Below, piece after piece: positions 53,303 through 62,908 of a stretch of 64,000 bases of DNA. The translations under genes and the position numbers were made by a program. The notes below the pieces were generated by a model. The model ran no database searches. It saw nothing but the letters and a program-made list of their open reading frames with translations, and was not told the DNA's origin. The first letter of the stretch is position 1; each line of letters opens with the position of its first letter. The stretch comes from Palsa-504 sp963822765 (lineage in GTDB: Bacteria > Actinomycetota > Actinomycetes > Streptosporangiales > Streptosporangiaceae), in NCBI GenBank assembly GCA_963822765.1, contig CAWGJL010000004.1, forward strand, positions 1 through 64,000, written 5' to 3'.

Positions 53303-53530
53303 TCACCCACGTCGTCGGGGTGCGTCTTGCAATAACACGGGGGTGGCCGGGTCGCACGGTGCGGGGCGGCTGGGCCGCGACTGCCGCGGCCGCGCTGCTG
53401 GGGAGCGGCCGGTGGGCAGAGGCCTTTCCGGAGACATCAATGGGAACTCGAGAGCGAGAGTTTCAGCAGGCTCACTGCCTGGCCCATCCGGGTCAGGTGG
53501 TGACGGGGAGGCGGGCGGCAGGGGTGCCCG
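53303..53530. repeat. Dispersed intergenic repeat, copy B
   Basis: About 228 bp homologous to 15525-15812 in the same orientation, without the hairpin insertion found there. Conserved blocks include CACGGTGCGG, GAGCGGCCGG, ATCAATGGGAACTCG and GGGGAGGCGGGC. It ends at the 3' end of the permease gene. Confidence 0.85.
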
Positions 53531-53547
53531 GCCGTGGTCGGTGGGCG

Positions 53548-55082
53548 TCAGGTAGCCGGCGAGTCCACCTCGGCGGCCAGCCGGGCGGCCCACTCCCGGG
53601 TCCGGCGGCCCCGCCACCAGAAGAGCACCCCGATCACGATGAAGCAGAGCACGGGGATCAGTTCGGTCCACAAGTACTTGAACCGTTCGGCGTAAGCCCA
53701 GCCCTCCGGCCTGAAGTCGGCGCCGAACCAGTCCTTGCCCAGGCCGGGGGCGATGAGCTGGACGGACGCGATGGCGACCAGGATCATCAGCACGACCGTC
53801 AGCGGCCGGAAGGCCGGCATCTTGAACGGCCGGGGCGTGTCCGGGTGGCTGCGGCGCAGCTTCCACAGCGCCGGGTAGATGAGCAGGTAGCTGATCAGGG
53901 TGGTCGAGATCGTCACGCCGAGCACGGCGTCGAAGTACTTGGCCGCGTTGCCGCTGGTGATCTGCTGCGCCAGGATGACGACGATCGTGGCCACGACGCC
54001 GCTGAACACGTTGACCCGCACCGGCGTGCCGAACCTGGCGTTGATCACGCCGAGCGTGCGCGGCCCCGCGCCGTCGTAGCAGGACACGGCCAGGGCCCGG
54101 TCCGCGCCCATGATCCAGGTCGCGCCCGAGGTGAGCAGGCACACGATGAACAGCAGGGCACAGGCGTCGCCGAGCACCAGCCCGGCCCCGGACAAGCTGG
54201 CCACGCCGCTGGCCGACACGCTCCCGCCGTACACGGTGAAGACCGTCTGGATGGCGCTGATGAACCCGCTGAAGTTGGTGATCGCGCTGGTGGGCAGGAC
54301 GATCAGGATGCCGAGCACCGGCAGGGCGTAGAGCACCACGCTGGCCACGGTGGAGCGGGCGATGCCGAACGGCACGTCGCGCTGCGGGTTGGTCATCTCC
54401 TCGCCCGCGCTGTTCGGCAGTTCGAAGCCGACGAAGTTGAACAGCAGCACGCCGACCAGGACCACGAAGCCGCCGGCCGTCGGCGAGTAACTGCCCGCGC
54501 CCAGGCCGTGCACGCCGTGCTTGGCCGCGTAGATGGCAACCGAGATGACGAACAGGCCGAGCAGCAGGAACCGGGCGTAGGCGCCCGCCGTCGGCACCCA
54601 CTTGCCGACGCTGAACGAGGTGATGGCGGCGATGATCGAGGTCCAGACGAACACCAGCGCCACGATGTACCAGACCGCCGTAGGCAACGCGTTGCCGTTG
54701 TTGAAGAACACCTCGATGGCGCCGATACAGCTGATCGCGAGCGTGCCGCCGATCCAGACCGGGTTGGTGATCCAGTACAGGAAGTTGTTCACCGCCCCGG
54801 CCAGGTGGCCGAAGGCCAGCCGGGTCCAGTAGTAGGGCCCGCCCTCCTGCGGGAAGGCGGTGCCGAGCTCAGAGAACAACAGGGCCTGCGGGATGAAGAA
54901 GACGACCGCGTAGACCATCATCCAGGTGAAGGCCTCGCCGCCGCTCTCGCCACGGTGGCGATGGTGTCCACGCCGACGATGGTGCAGATGAGGAAGAACA
55001 GGATGTCGAAGCGGCCGAAGTGCTTCTGCAGCTTCTGCCGTTCGACATCGGCGACGGTCAGTTCGGCCAGGGTGTTGGTCAT
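53548..55082 (-). pseudogene. APC-family amino acid permease, one frameshift
   Basis: The start lies in one frame (MTNTLAELTVADVERQKLQK, then FGRFDILFFLICTIVGVDTI) and the remaining eleven helices in another, beginning at about 54950 with GGEAFTWMMVYAVVFFIPQA and ending at 53548. Characteristic permease features include SELGTAFPQEGGPYYW and FVGFELPNSAGEEMTNPQRD. Joined, it would have about 510 residues and twelve membrane helices. The single frame change could be an error. Confidence 0.85.
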
Positions 55083-55221
55083 CCAGACGCTCCTCGCGGT
55101 CATCAAGAAGGCCACATCCTCGCCCGCGGCGATTTCGAGCCTGATACCGATTTATGACATCGCGGGCCGAGTGGCGCAAGTGGGAACGCGAGAAAACCGG
55201 TATCTCTCTTGTCTCGGGCCG

Positions 55222-56235
55222 CTAGGCGCGGGGATGAGCCTGGCGGTAGCTGGACTTGAGGCGCTCGATGGACACGTGGGTGTAGATCTGGGTGGTCGCG
55301 GGCGAGGAATGGCCGAGGATCTCCTGGACGCTGCGCAGGTCAGCGCCGCCCTCGAGCAGGTGAGTGGCCGCGCTGTGGCGCAGGCCGTGCGGGCCCGTGT
55401 CGCGGGTCGACCCGCCCTCGCGCAGGCGCTGGTGGACGATCCGGCGAGCGGTCCGCGGGTCCAGGCGACCGCCGCGCGCACCGAGAAACAGGGCCGGCCC
55501 GCTGGTCGCGGTGGCAAGCGCGGGCCGGCCCTGGTCGAGCCAGGCGGTGACCGCGCGCAGGGCCGGCACCCCGACCGGGACGGTGCGTTCCTTGTCGCCC
55601 TTGCCCCGGACGCGGACGGTCCTGCGGGCGTGGTCGAAGCTGTCCGGGGTCAGCCCGCACAGCTCGCTGACCCGGATGCCGGTCGCGTAGAGGAGTTCGA
55701 GCACCGCGGCGTCGCGCAGGGCGACGGCCTTGCCGGCCGGAGGCGTTCCGGCCTGGGCGGCGCGGTTGGCGGTGTCCAGGACGGTGCGCATCTCGTCCTG
55801 GCGCAGGACGTGGGGCAGGGTCCGGCGGGTCTTCAGGGTGCCGAGCTGCGGGCCGGGGTCGGTAGCCAGCCAGCCGCGGCGGTGCGCGAAGGCGGTGAAC
55901 GTCCGCGCCGCCGCGCCGCGCCGGGCCAGGGTGGTGCGCGCCGCGCCGGAGGAGTGCTGGCTGGCCAGCCAGCCGCGCAGGTGGGTTGCCTGCAGATCCT
56001 CGGGCGCCTGGACGCCGGCCCGGTGCGCGTGCTCCAGCAGCGAACTCACGTCGCCTAGGTAGGCCCGGACCGTGTGCGGAGACAGGGAGCGTTCGGCCCG
56101 CAGGTGGCGCTCGAAGGCGGCCAGGGCCGCGGTCATCTCGGGCGGCAGCGGGTTTTCTTGCTCCGCGGCTTGCTTCCCCGCTTTCTTACTGGCTTTCTTA
56201 CCGGCGTTCTGGCCGGCTTTCTCCGCGGCGGTCAT
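55222..56235 (-). CDS. xerC: Tyrosine recombinase XerC
   Basis: A 337-residue recombinase that, with XerD, resolves chromosome dimers. The N-terminal SAM-like core-binding domain is followed by the catalytic residues Arg (ATGIRVSEL), Lys (GKGDKERTV), HxxR (HGLRHSAAT), His (LGHSSPATTQ) and the Tyr nucleophile (IYTHVS). An unusual Lys/Ala-rich leader of about 25 residues (AGKKASKKAGKQ) precedes the core. Location beside dprA is the standard XerC context. Confidence 0.92.
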   Translation of the reverse strand: MTAAEKAGQNAGKKASKKAGKQAAEQENPLPPEMTAALAAFERHLRAERSLSPHTVRAYLGDVSSLLEHAHRAGVQAPEDLQATHLRGWLASQHSSGAARTTLARRGAAARTFTAFAHRRGWLATDPGPQLGTLKTRRTLPHVLRQDEMRTVLDTANRAAQAGTPPAGKAVALRDAAVLELLYATGIRVSELCGLTPDSFDHARRTVRVRGKGDKERTVPVGVPALRAVTAWLDQGRPALATATSGPALFLGARGGRLDPRTARRIVHQRLREGGSTRDTGPHGLRHSAATHLLEGGADLRSVQEILGHSSPATTQIYTHVSIERLKSSYRQAHPRA

Positions 56236-56447
56236 GGGGCCAGTGTGCACCTTTGACCGGCGCGCGGACGGCAACGGGCCAGGTGACACGGCGGTCGCGA
56301 TTAATTTCGTATAGCGACACGCCGATCGAACTGAAGTTTGACATGAGGTGGCGGGTGCGGCAGGGTGATCCATGCGTTCATCCACGAGCGGTCTTGCGAG
56401 ACGGACCGCGGAACGCGCTCGAAGTAGCGCCTAGAGAGGGATCGAGC

Positions 56448-57041
56448 ATGGGTCAGAAGACTGTCCGGTTCAGCGACCTGAGCGGTCAGCTCATCACGCA
56501 CGACGACGCACTGGCACGCATCGTGGTCCACGAACACCCCGAGCTGGTCGACGGCCCGGTCGAGATCGAGGCACTGACCGACGAGGCCGAGGCCATCGAG
56601 CAGTCCTCCCTGCGGGTCGCGGTCATCGACCTGTACCTGCCCGACGACCTGGAGCCGCGCCGCATCGTCCTGGAAGCCGACGCCTTCGACAAGCTGGCCA
56701 CGGAAAACCCGATGGATCAGCTGCTGATCGCCGCCCGGCCGATCCGGCGCGGCCCGCGGACCTCGGTGAGCAACGGGTCGCGCGGAGACCGGCCCGACTA
56801 CGGGACCCTGGAGCACGCCGGCAAGCCGCACAAGGGCAAGGTCACCGACACCGAGAAGCAGCTGGTCCGCGATCATCTCGACGAGATCAACCAGCGCCTG
56901 GCCAGCCAGGGGCTGCGGACGATCAGCATGGCCGACCCGGACCACGTCGAGCGTTACGGCCTGCAGGAGTCCGCCCGGGACCGCACGGCGGAGCTCGAGT
57001 TCGACTTGGAGGAGGAGGAGCGCGCGGTCGCGGCCGGGTAG
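56448..57041 (+). CDS. Conserved-looking hypothetical protein
   Basis: A 197-residue soluble, acidic protein. The first 100 residues (MGQKTVRFSDLSGQLITHDD, then EALTDEAEAIEQSSLRVAVI) look like a compact beta-rich domain; the rest includes a basic linker and a helical C-terminus (LVRDHLDEINQRLASQGLRT) ending in an acidic stretch. I do not recognise a family. It is divergent from xerC with GAGAGGGA before the ATG. The gap contains a GTCGC/GCGAC inverted repeat. Confidence 0.75.
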   Translation: MGQKTVRFSDLSGQLITHDDALARIVVHEHPELVDGPVEIEALTDEAEAIEQSSLRVAVIDLYLPDDLEPRRIVLEADAFDKLATENPMDQLLIAARPIRRGPRTSVSNGSRGDRPDYGTLEHAGKPHKGKVTDTEKQLVRDHLDEINQRLASQGLRTISMADPDHVERYGLQESARDRTAELEFDLEEEERAVAAG

Positions 57042-57051
57042 AGGTCCGGCC

Positions 57052-57324
57052 TCAGCGGACGATCTCGACCAGGAGAACCCAGGCGTTGTAGGCGGCACCG
57101 ACGAGCCTGACCCCTTGCGGGACGAGGGTGAGCGCGGAGCTGGCCACCACGAGCAGCAAGGTGGCCAGCGTCTCGGCCGCGCGGGCCGGGAGAAACCGGC
57201 CGATCTTGAGGATGTGAGCCAAGTTGATGGAGACCGCGACGAACAGCAAGCCGGTCAGCGCCGCGGCGGCGGCGACGATCACGTTGAAGAACGGCTCCCA
57301 GTCAGCCAGGTCATAGCCTCGCAT
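57052..57324 (-). CDS. Small two-helix membrane protein
   Basis: A 90-residue protein with two hydrophobic segments (VIVAAAAALTGLLFVAVSIN and TLATLLLVVASSALTLVP). The N-terminus RGYDLADWEPFFNVIV is aromatic. It looks like the first half of a longer family of actinobacterial membrane proteins, but ends at a normal stop. It overlaps the 3' end of dprA by 14 bp. Function unknown. Confidence 0.65.
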   Translation of the reverse strand: MRGYDLADWEPFFNVIVAAAAALTGLLFVAVSINLAHILKIGRFLPARAAETLATLLLVVASSALTLVPQGVRLVGAAYNAWVLLVEIVR

Positions 57325-58576
57325 CACACGCGCCTTCGTAGGAGGACAGACTCCGACGACGAGCGTTGCAGGCCAGGCTCAAGTCTCGGTATAACGGCTT
57401 GCGCAGGCGCCAGCCGCGGTCGCAGCGTTCGATGAAGCCGGAGCCGGCCAGCATCCCGAGGCAGCGCAGTACCGTGTCCAGGTCCACGCCCGCTTCGGCG
57501 GCGATCGTCGAGGTCCCGGCGGCGCCGCGGGCGGGCAGCGCGTCCAGGACCCGGGCGCTGTCGAGGTCGAGCTCGTCCCGGGAGGGCGCGGCCCCGGTTC
57601 CGGTCGCGGCTCCGGGTCCCGTCGGGGCACCGGCTCCGGTCGGCGTCTCGGGGGTGCCCAGCGGGGAGAGCATCTCGATGATGTGGTCGGCGCGGGTGAC
57701 GCAGGTGGCGTCCCATTCCCGGATGATCCGGTGGCACCCGGCCGACTGCGCCGAGGTCACCGGGCCGGGGACGGCCATCAGCGGCCTGCCGAGCTGGGCC
57801 GCGTGCCGCGCGGTGTTCAGCGCGCCGCTGCGCTCTCCGGCCTCGACGACCACCGTGCCGCAACTCAGCGCGGCGATGGTCCGGTTGCGGACCAGGAACC
57901 GGAGCCGGGCGGGCTGACGGCCGGGCGGCCATTCGCTGATCACCAGGCCATGCTCGGCGATGGTCGCGAACAGGTCCGCGTGGCCAGCCGGGTAGGGGTA
58001 GTCGACGCCGCAGGCCAGCACCGCGATGGTGACCGCCCCGGTGGCCAGCGCGCCGCGGTGGGCGGCGGCGTCGATGCCGTAGGCGCCACCCGAGACGACC
58101 GCCCAGCCCTGCTCACCGAGGTCGGCGGCGATCTCGCCGGCCACGTGCGCGCCGTACCCGGTGGCGGCCCGCGACCCTACCATCGCGACCGAGCGCAGGC
58201 AGGCCTGGCGCAGGTCGGCCTGGCCGCGCAGCCACAGCGCGTACGGCCGGGCGGCGCCGAGCTCATCCAGCCGGCCGGGCCACTGCGGATCGGCGGGACA
58301 GACCAGGCGGATGCCGTCACGGCGGGCGTCCGCGAGGCCGGCGTCGTCGGGCAGCCAGGGCAGGCGGAGCCGCCAGCGGTTGACTGCGGCCTGCAGCGCG
58401 CGGCGACGGGCTGGCTGGTCGGTGAGGTCAGTGAGGTCGGTCACGGGCAGGGTGCCGCTCTTGATGGCGGCCAGGACCTCGGCGGGTTCGCAGACCTCGA
58501 GCAGCGCGCCGAGCGCGGGATCGCCGGGCTCGGCCAGGTAGGTGAGCGCGGCCCGGGCCTGGCGGTCCGGGCTCAT
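57311..58576 (-). CDS. dprA: DNA-processing protein DprA
   Basis: A 421-residue protein whose Rossmann-like domain carries VAMVGSRAATGYG, VVSGGAYGIDAAAHRGAL and FLVRNRTIAALSCGTVVVEA, the hallmarks of DprA/Smf, which loads RecA on single-stranded DNA. A Pro/Gly/Thr-rich linker and a C-terminal winged-helix (STIAAEAGVDLDTVLRCLGM) follow. The ATG overlaps the comM stop (ATGA). Sits in the usual yraN-comM-dprA order. Confidence 0.94.
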   Translation of the reverse strand: MSPDRQARAALTYLAEPGDPALGALLEVCEPAEVLAAIKSGTLPVTDLTDLTDQPARRRALQAAVNRWRLRLPWLPDDAGLADARRDGIRLVCPADPQWPGRLDELGAARPYALWLRGQADLRQACLRSVAMVGSRAATGYGAHVAGEIAADLGEQGWAVVSGGAYGIDAAAHRGALATGAVTIAVLACGVDYPYPAGHADLFATIAEHGLVISEWPPGRQPARLRFLVRNRTIAALSCGTVVVEAGERSGALNTARHAAQLGRPLMAVPGPVTSAQSAGCHRIIREWDATCVTRADHIIEMLSPLGTPETPTGAGAPTGPGAATGTGAAPSRDELDLDSARVLDALPARGAAGTSTIAAEAGVDLDTVLRCLGMLAGSGFIERCDRGWRLRKPLYRDLSLACNARRRSLSSYEGACDARL

Positions 58577-60129
58577 CGCCGGACCCCGAGCCACAGGCCC
58601 AGCGCGGCATTGCATTCGTCCTTAGTCGGACGTGGCTTACCGGCCAGGTCGGCAACGGTCCAGGCCACGCGGATGACCTTGACCACGCCGCGGGCGCTGA
58701 TCTGACCGCGTTCCAGGGAGCGTTCGATGACCGTCAGCGCGCCCGGCGCGGGCGGCCAGGTGCGGCGCAGCTCCGAGCCGGGCACCTCGCCGTTCAGCCG
58801 CCAGGGAGTGCCGCGCAGCCGGCGGGCGGCCCGGTCCCTGGCCTGGCCACCCGCAGCGCCACGGTCCGGCTGGACTCGGCGAAGTTCCGGTCGTTCAGCA
58901 GTTCCTTACGGCCTACCGGTTCGAGCTCGATCTTCACGTCGACCCGGTCGAGCAACGGACCCGAGATCCGGCCCAGGTAGCGGCGGCGGGTGGCCGGGCT
59001 GCAGGAGCAGCCGTCGGCGGCCCCGGCGGCGCTGGGCGCACGGGCACGGGTTCGCGGCCAGGACCAGGGTGAACCGGGCCGGGAACCGGGTGGTGACCCC
59101 GGACCGGGCCACCACGACCTCGCCTGCTTCGAGTGGCTGGCGCAGCGCGTCCAGTACGTCCCGGGCGAACTCGGGCGCCTCATCGAGGAACAGCACGCCG
59201 TGGTGGGCCAGGGAGGCCGAGCCCGGGCGGATGATGCCGCTGCCGCCGCCCACGATCGCCGCCTTGGTCGCGGTGTGGTGCGGGGCCATAAACGGCGGGG
59301 CGGTGAGCAGCGGAACTTTGGCAGGCAAGGTCCCGGCCACCGAGTGGATGGCCGTAACCTCCAGCGCGGCCCCGCGGTCCAGGCGCGGCAGGATGGTCGG
59401 GATGCGCTCGGCCAGCATGGTCTTGCCTGCCCCGGGCGGTCCCAGCAGGACAGGTGATGCCCGCCCGCCGCGCTCACCTCGGCGGCGCGGCGGGCCAGGG
59501 CCTGGCCGAGCATCTCGGCCAGGTCGGGCGCTGGCCCGGCCGCCGGGCTGGATGCCGGGTGGTCCCGGTCGGCGTGGAACTCGGCGGCGGGCGGGTCGGC
59601 GCGCAGGCCCGGGGTGCCGCGCAGCCAGTCTGTGACCGCGGTCAAGCTGGTGGCGGCGATGACGCGGATACCCGGGACCAGGGCAGCCTCGGGGGCGTTC
59701 TGCTCGGCCACCATGACCGTGCCGAACCGGCCGTCGTCGGCCGCCGCGACCACCGCGGGGAGGACGCCGCGGACCGGCCGCAGCCGTCCGTCGAGGCCAA
59801 GCTCGCCGAAGAACATCACTCCGTCACAGGCTGCGCCGCGGTACCGTGCCGGCCGCGGAGAGTACGCCGACCGCGATGGCGAGATCGAACCAGCTGCCGC
59901 GCTTGGGCAGGCTCGCCGGGGACAGTCCTACCGTGATCTTGCGCTGCGGCCATTTCTCGCGGCTGTTCGTGATCGCGGCGCGGATCCGGTCCCGTGCCTC
60001 GCGGAGGGCGGTGTCGGGCAGGCCGACGAGGATCATCCCGACCAGGCCGTTGGCGATGTCGACCTCGACCTCGACCACGTGGCCGGTCACGCCGACCAGG
60101 GCGACCGAAGACGTGCGGGCCAGCGGCAC
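58573..60129 (-). pseudogene. comM: Mg-chelatase-like ATPase ComM/YifB, several frame breaks
   Basis: ComM is recognisable end to end: TSSVALVGVTGHVVEVEVDI, GLPDTALREARDRIRAAITN, FFGELGLDGRLRPVRGVLPA, the ATPase region (HGVLFLDEAPEFARDVLDAL), RISGPLLDRVDVKIELEPVG and SARGVVKVIRVAWTVADLAG. These pieces are in different frames, with breaks near 59825, 59440 (inside Walker A, GPPGAGKT), 59050 and 58840. ComM is a branch-migration helicase that is nearly universal, so consensus errors should be excluded before calling it dead. GTG 60129 starts five bases after the yraN coding end. Confidence 0.85.
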
Positions 60130-60131
60130 GG

Positions 60132-60488
60132 CTAGCCCACTCCCCTGACGTGCTCGATGGTGAATCCGCCGGTGCCCTCGTAGACCAGGCCGACCACGTC
60201 GATCCGGACCTGATCGAAGCGGACGCCATGGGCGTTCAGCCACTGCACGGCCAGCCTGCGCAGCCGGGCACGCTTGGCCCGGCTGACGGCCTCCAGCGGG
60301 CTGCCGTAGCGCACCGACGTGCGGGACTTCACCTCGCACACGACCAGCACCTGGCGTTCGACCGCGACGATGTCGATCTCGCCGTCCGCGCTGCGCCAGT
60401 TCCGGTCCAGGATCCGCAAGCCGTGCGACTCCAGGTACTTCGCCGCCTCCTGCTCGCCGGCCTTGCCCAGCGCGTCCTTGGCCCGCAT
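60132..60488 (-). CDS. yraN: YraN/UPF0102 endonuclease-like protein
   Basis: A 118-residue protein of the UPF0102 family with a restriction-endonuclease-like core: GEQEAAKYLESHGLRILDRN, WRSADGEIDIVAVERQVLVV and CEVKSRTSVRYGSP provide the E-D-ExK pattern. Its role is poorly defined but it is always near comM/dprA. The ATG at 60488 has GGAGG at eight bases; the ATG at 60494 is too close to it. Confidence 0.92.
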   Translation of the reverse strand: MRAKDALGKAGEQEAAKYLESHGLRILDRNWRSADGEIDIVAVERQVLVVCEVKSRTSVRYGSPLEAVSRAKRARLRRLAVQWLNAHGVRFDQVRIDVVGLVYEGTGGFTIEHVRGVG

Positions 60489-60777
60489 GGCCATCACCTC
60501 CGGCTTCGACGATCGCCGCGGCCGGGGGCGACCTGCAGGACGGTCTCGTTGCTGTGGAAAACCCGGAAGGCGGTGCCGGAAGTGTGGATAACGAAGCGGA
60601 AATGTCAGTGCCGGATGGTTAGATTCGCGCGGGATGGGTTGCGTCGGCGCGGCGAGGCCGGATCTCAGAGATGGGCATGACCAGCGCTGCGCCAAGGGCG
60701 GGACGAGTCAGGGCAGAGCCGGCGCGCAGGATCGGGCGTAACCACTAGCGGAGAACTAGTATTCGATTGATATCGTT
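60489..60777. other. Gap upstream of yraN
   Basis: Nearly 290 bp without a gene. Near 60738-60780 the sequence becomes AT-rich (ACTAGTATTCGATTGATATC) with a CTAG...CTAG repeat, suggesting a promoter pointing right. No other structure is evident. Confidence 0.4.
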
Positions 60778-61120
60778 TTGTTGTGCCGACATCGACTGAG
60801 GACCATCGCAGAGGCGGAGGGCGATCGACCGGGGCGAGTCCGCGCGCACGGCGGCTGCGCGCGGGGAACGGGCGCGGCGTCGACGCAGGATGCGGAGCAG
60901 GAGTACCGGGACGAGGTGTACCGGCAGTGGCGAGCCGCCGAGGCGGCCACGAACGGCTACATGCTCAACCGGACCGGCCTACGTGAGGGAATCGATGAAC
61001 GGTCGCTGTTCGCGGGACCGGAGTCGCGCGTGCGCAAGTACGCCTCGCCCGAGCTGATCGAGTGGTTCGCAGTCTCATCCGCGGCCGACCCGGGTCTCCT
61101 GGTTCGGGTCGGCGGCGGCG
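60778..61120 (+). pseudogene. Gene fragment of unknown family
   Basis: Protein-like sequence from about 60880 (DAEQEYRDEVYRQWRAAEAA, then TNGYMLNRTGLREGIDERSL and ESRVRKYASPELIEWFA) is preceded by Arg/Gly-rich shadow sequence and followed by an abrupt change near 61090. It appears to be an internal piece of a larger protein, perhaps from a mobile element, with neither a convincing start nor a natural end. Confidence 0.45.
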
Positions 61121-61495
61121 CGGCGCGCACATCTGGCCGGACGCAGGATCGGGTGAGGGCGCGGCGCTGCCGGGCGGGTGCGGGCTGGAGGATCCGGGCC
61201 CGGCGGTTATCGGGACGGGGCGGGCTGGAGGATCCGGGTCTGCGGGAGTGCCGGCCAGGGCGGGGGCGTTCTGGCTGGAGGGCCAGACGTTTTCCTGGAG
61301 GAAGGCGAGGAACTTTTCCGCTTCCGGGACGGTGTCGAAGTCCAGGTCGAGGACCACGTAGGCCGGGTCGTCGACCGGCTGCTGGACGCGGGCGCTGCGG
61401 ACGCCGCCCTGGCGGCGGGCGTCGGCGAAGCGGGCGAAGGCCTCGCTCCAGGTGCCGAAGTCGGTGACGGGGTGCTCGATGTGCAAGGTGGCCAT
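60965..61495 (-). CDS. Small dimeric alpha/beta-barrel-like protein, 3' end probably frameshifted
   Basis: From the ATG at 61495 the first 95 residues are coherent (TLHIEHPVTDFGTWSEAFAR, VQQPVDDPAYVVLDLDFDTV, FLAFLQENVW) and resemble small actinobacterial proteins with a ferredoxin-like barrel. Removing one C near 61240 would give the ending TPQTRILQPAPSR with a TAA near 61208; as written the frame runs on through low-complexity Pro/Arg sequence to 60965. Two copies of GCGGGCTGGAGGATCCGGG (about 61179 and 61217) lie at this 3' end. Function unknown. Confidence 0.65.
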   Translation of the reverse strand: MATLHIEHPVTDFGTWSEAFARFADARRQGGVRSARVQQPVDDPAYVVLDLDFDTVPEAEKFLAFLQENVWPSSQNAPALAGTPADPDPPARPVPITAGPGSSSPHPPGSAAPSPDPASGQMCAPRRRRPEPGDPGRPRMRLRTTRSARARRTCARATPVPRTATVHRFPHVGRSG

Positions 61496-61614
61496 GGGTA
61501 ACTCCTTGATGGCAGTGGCGGGTGAGGGGGCGGACTCGCGGGTGGCGGGTGACGGGACGGGGAGGCCAGGGCCGCGCAGGGCGGCGGTCTCGCGGGTGAA
61601 GGCGCGGCGGCCGA

Positions 61615-62205
61615 TCAGGTGATAGGCCAGGCGCACATTGAGGCGGGCACGCGGCGCAGGAACCGGGTCTGCTCCGGCGGGCTGGCCGAGGACAGGATGT
61701 GGCCGAGGAAGACCAGGGCGCGGCGCTTGGGCATGGCGGCGAAGCCGCGCTGGGCGAGCTCGCCCCATTCGGGGGGCGTGATCGTCCGCGCGACGATCGG
61801 CAGGACCTGCTGCTCTTCGGAGTCGAGATGCTCACCCAGGCCAGCGGCCAGCTCCGTGAACGCGTCAGCCAGGCGGCTGGCGTCGCGGGAGCGGGCGGTG
61901 CGCTGCCAGGCCGGCAGGGCGGTTTCGACCCGCCGCAGGATCTCGGCGAGGGCGGCGTGCTGGGCCTCCATCCGGATCACCAGGTCGGCGTCGAGCGGCG
62001 CGCGCTCCAGGAGCCGCGGCCAGAGCAGCTCGTCCTCGTTGTGGTGGTGATGGTGCAGGGCATCGGTCATTTCCCGGGCGTGCCTGGCCACCCGGGCGGC
62101 CGCGCGGACGTCGCCGTCCGCGATGCCGCGGACCGTGCGCGGCAGGAGGCCGAACTCGCGGCGGAACACCCGGTGGACCAGCACCATGTCACGCGTGTCG
62201 GTCAT
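61615..62205 (-). CDS. Hemerythrin-domain protein
   Basis: A 196-residue hemerythrin-like protein: LVHRVFRREFGLLPRTVRGI, ALHHHHHNEDELLWPRLLER, EAQHAALAEILRRV and HLDSEEQQVLPIV supply the iron-ligand His and Glu pattern. The C-terminus changes abruptly near 61650, and the next frame continues naturally as RLNVRLAYHLIGRRAFTRET to about 61560, so the 3' end probably carries a one-base break. It overlaps the 3' end of the upstream NAD(P)-binding protein gene and precedes the barrel protein gene, forming a three-gene operon. Confidence 0.82.
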   Translation of the reverse strand: MTDTRDMVLVHRVFRREFGLLPRTVRGIADGDVRAAARVARHAREMTDALHHHHHNEDELLWPRLLERAPLDADLVIRMEAQHAALAEILRRVETALPAWQRTARSRDASRLADAFTELAAGLGEHLDSEEQQVLPIVARTITPPEWGELAQRGFAAMPKRRALVFLGHILSSASPPEQTRFLRRVPASMCAWPIT

Positions 62206-62823
62206 CGTGTCCTCGTCTCTGGTTTCCTGGTTTGCGGGCGGAGCAGATCATGGGGGCGTCGCGGGAGAAGCCACCGTGGTCCAGGCAGGCCAGGGTGAAG
62301 CGGGCGACCTGGCCGGTGGTCACCGTGCTCCACGGCCCGAGCGCGAGGCGCCCGGTCCGGTACCCGTCGTCGGGCGGGCCGGGAACCAGCCGCGGCATCC
62401 GGATCAGGGTCCAGTCCAGGTCGCTGGCTCGCAGCAGCCCGGCCATCCGGTAGGTGTCCGCGCTCAGGGCAGGGTTCCACGCTCGCAGCATGGCCGCCAT
62501 CAGCGGACGGCCGACGGTACGCGGGTCGCCGGGAAAGGGCAGGTGGAAGCCCTGGATGACGATCAGCCGGGACACCTGGTGGCGATGGGCGGCGGCAAGT
62601 ACGGTGGCCGTTCCGTCGAAAAGAAGGGCAGGATTGTCGCGCCCGGTGCCACCGATGGCACTGACACGGCGTCCGTGTCCTTGACCACCCGCTCGACCGC
62701 GGCCTCGTCCCGGACGTCGTCGGCCGGGCGCGCCAGGATCCGGACCTCGTGGCCGGCGGCACGGGCCTGAGCCGCGATGGCGCCGCCGGCCCGGCCGGTG
62801 GCCCCGAACACTGCTAGTCGCAT
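62189..62823 (-). pseudogene. NAD(P)-binding (NmrA/SDR-a5-like) protein, one frameshift
   Basis: The N-terminus RLAVFGATGRAGGAIAAQAR is a classical NAD(P)-binding start. Near 62665 the frame shifts: DTDAV continues in the next frame as SAIGGTGRDNPALLFDGTAT, then RLIVIQGFHLPFPGDPRT and a complete C-terminus to 62189. Joined, it would be about 210 residues, normal for the family. It is the first gene of a minus-strand operon with the hemerythrin protein, divergent from the LuxR regulator at 62909. Confidence 0.8.
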
Positions 62824-62908
62824 GCCGCGACGCTAGGCGCGGCGGCCGGGCGGCCATACCACAAACCTGGTATTTCCGCAGGTCGCCGGTTCCGCCAGGA
62901 TGGCGGAC

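Noticed and set aside
53320..56058. 912-codon plus-strand open frame
   Set aside because: Antisense to the permease and xerC genes; composition is His/Gly/Asp-rich shadow sequence.
57190..57220. ATCTTGAGGATGTGAG shared with 34272-34287
   Set aside because: A 16-base match, one copy being inside a coding region; no further similarity, so likely chance.
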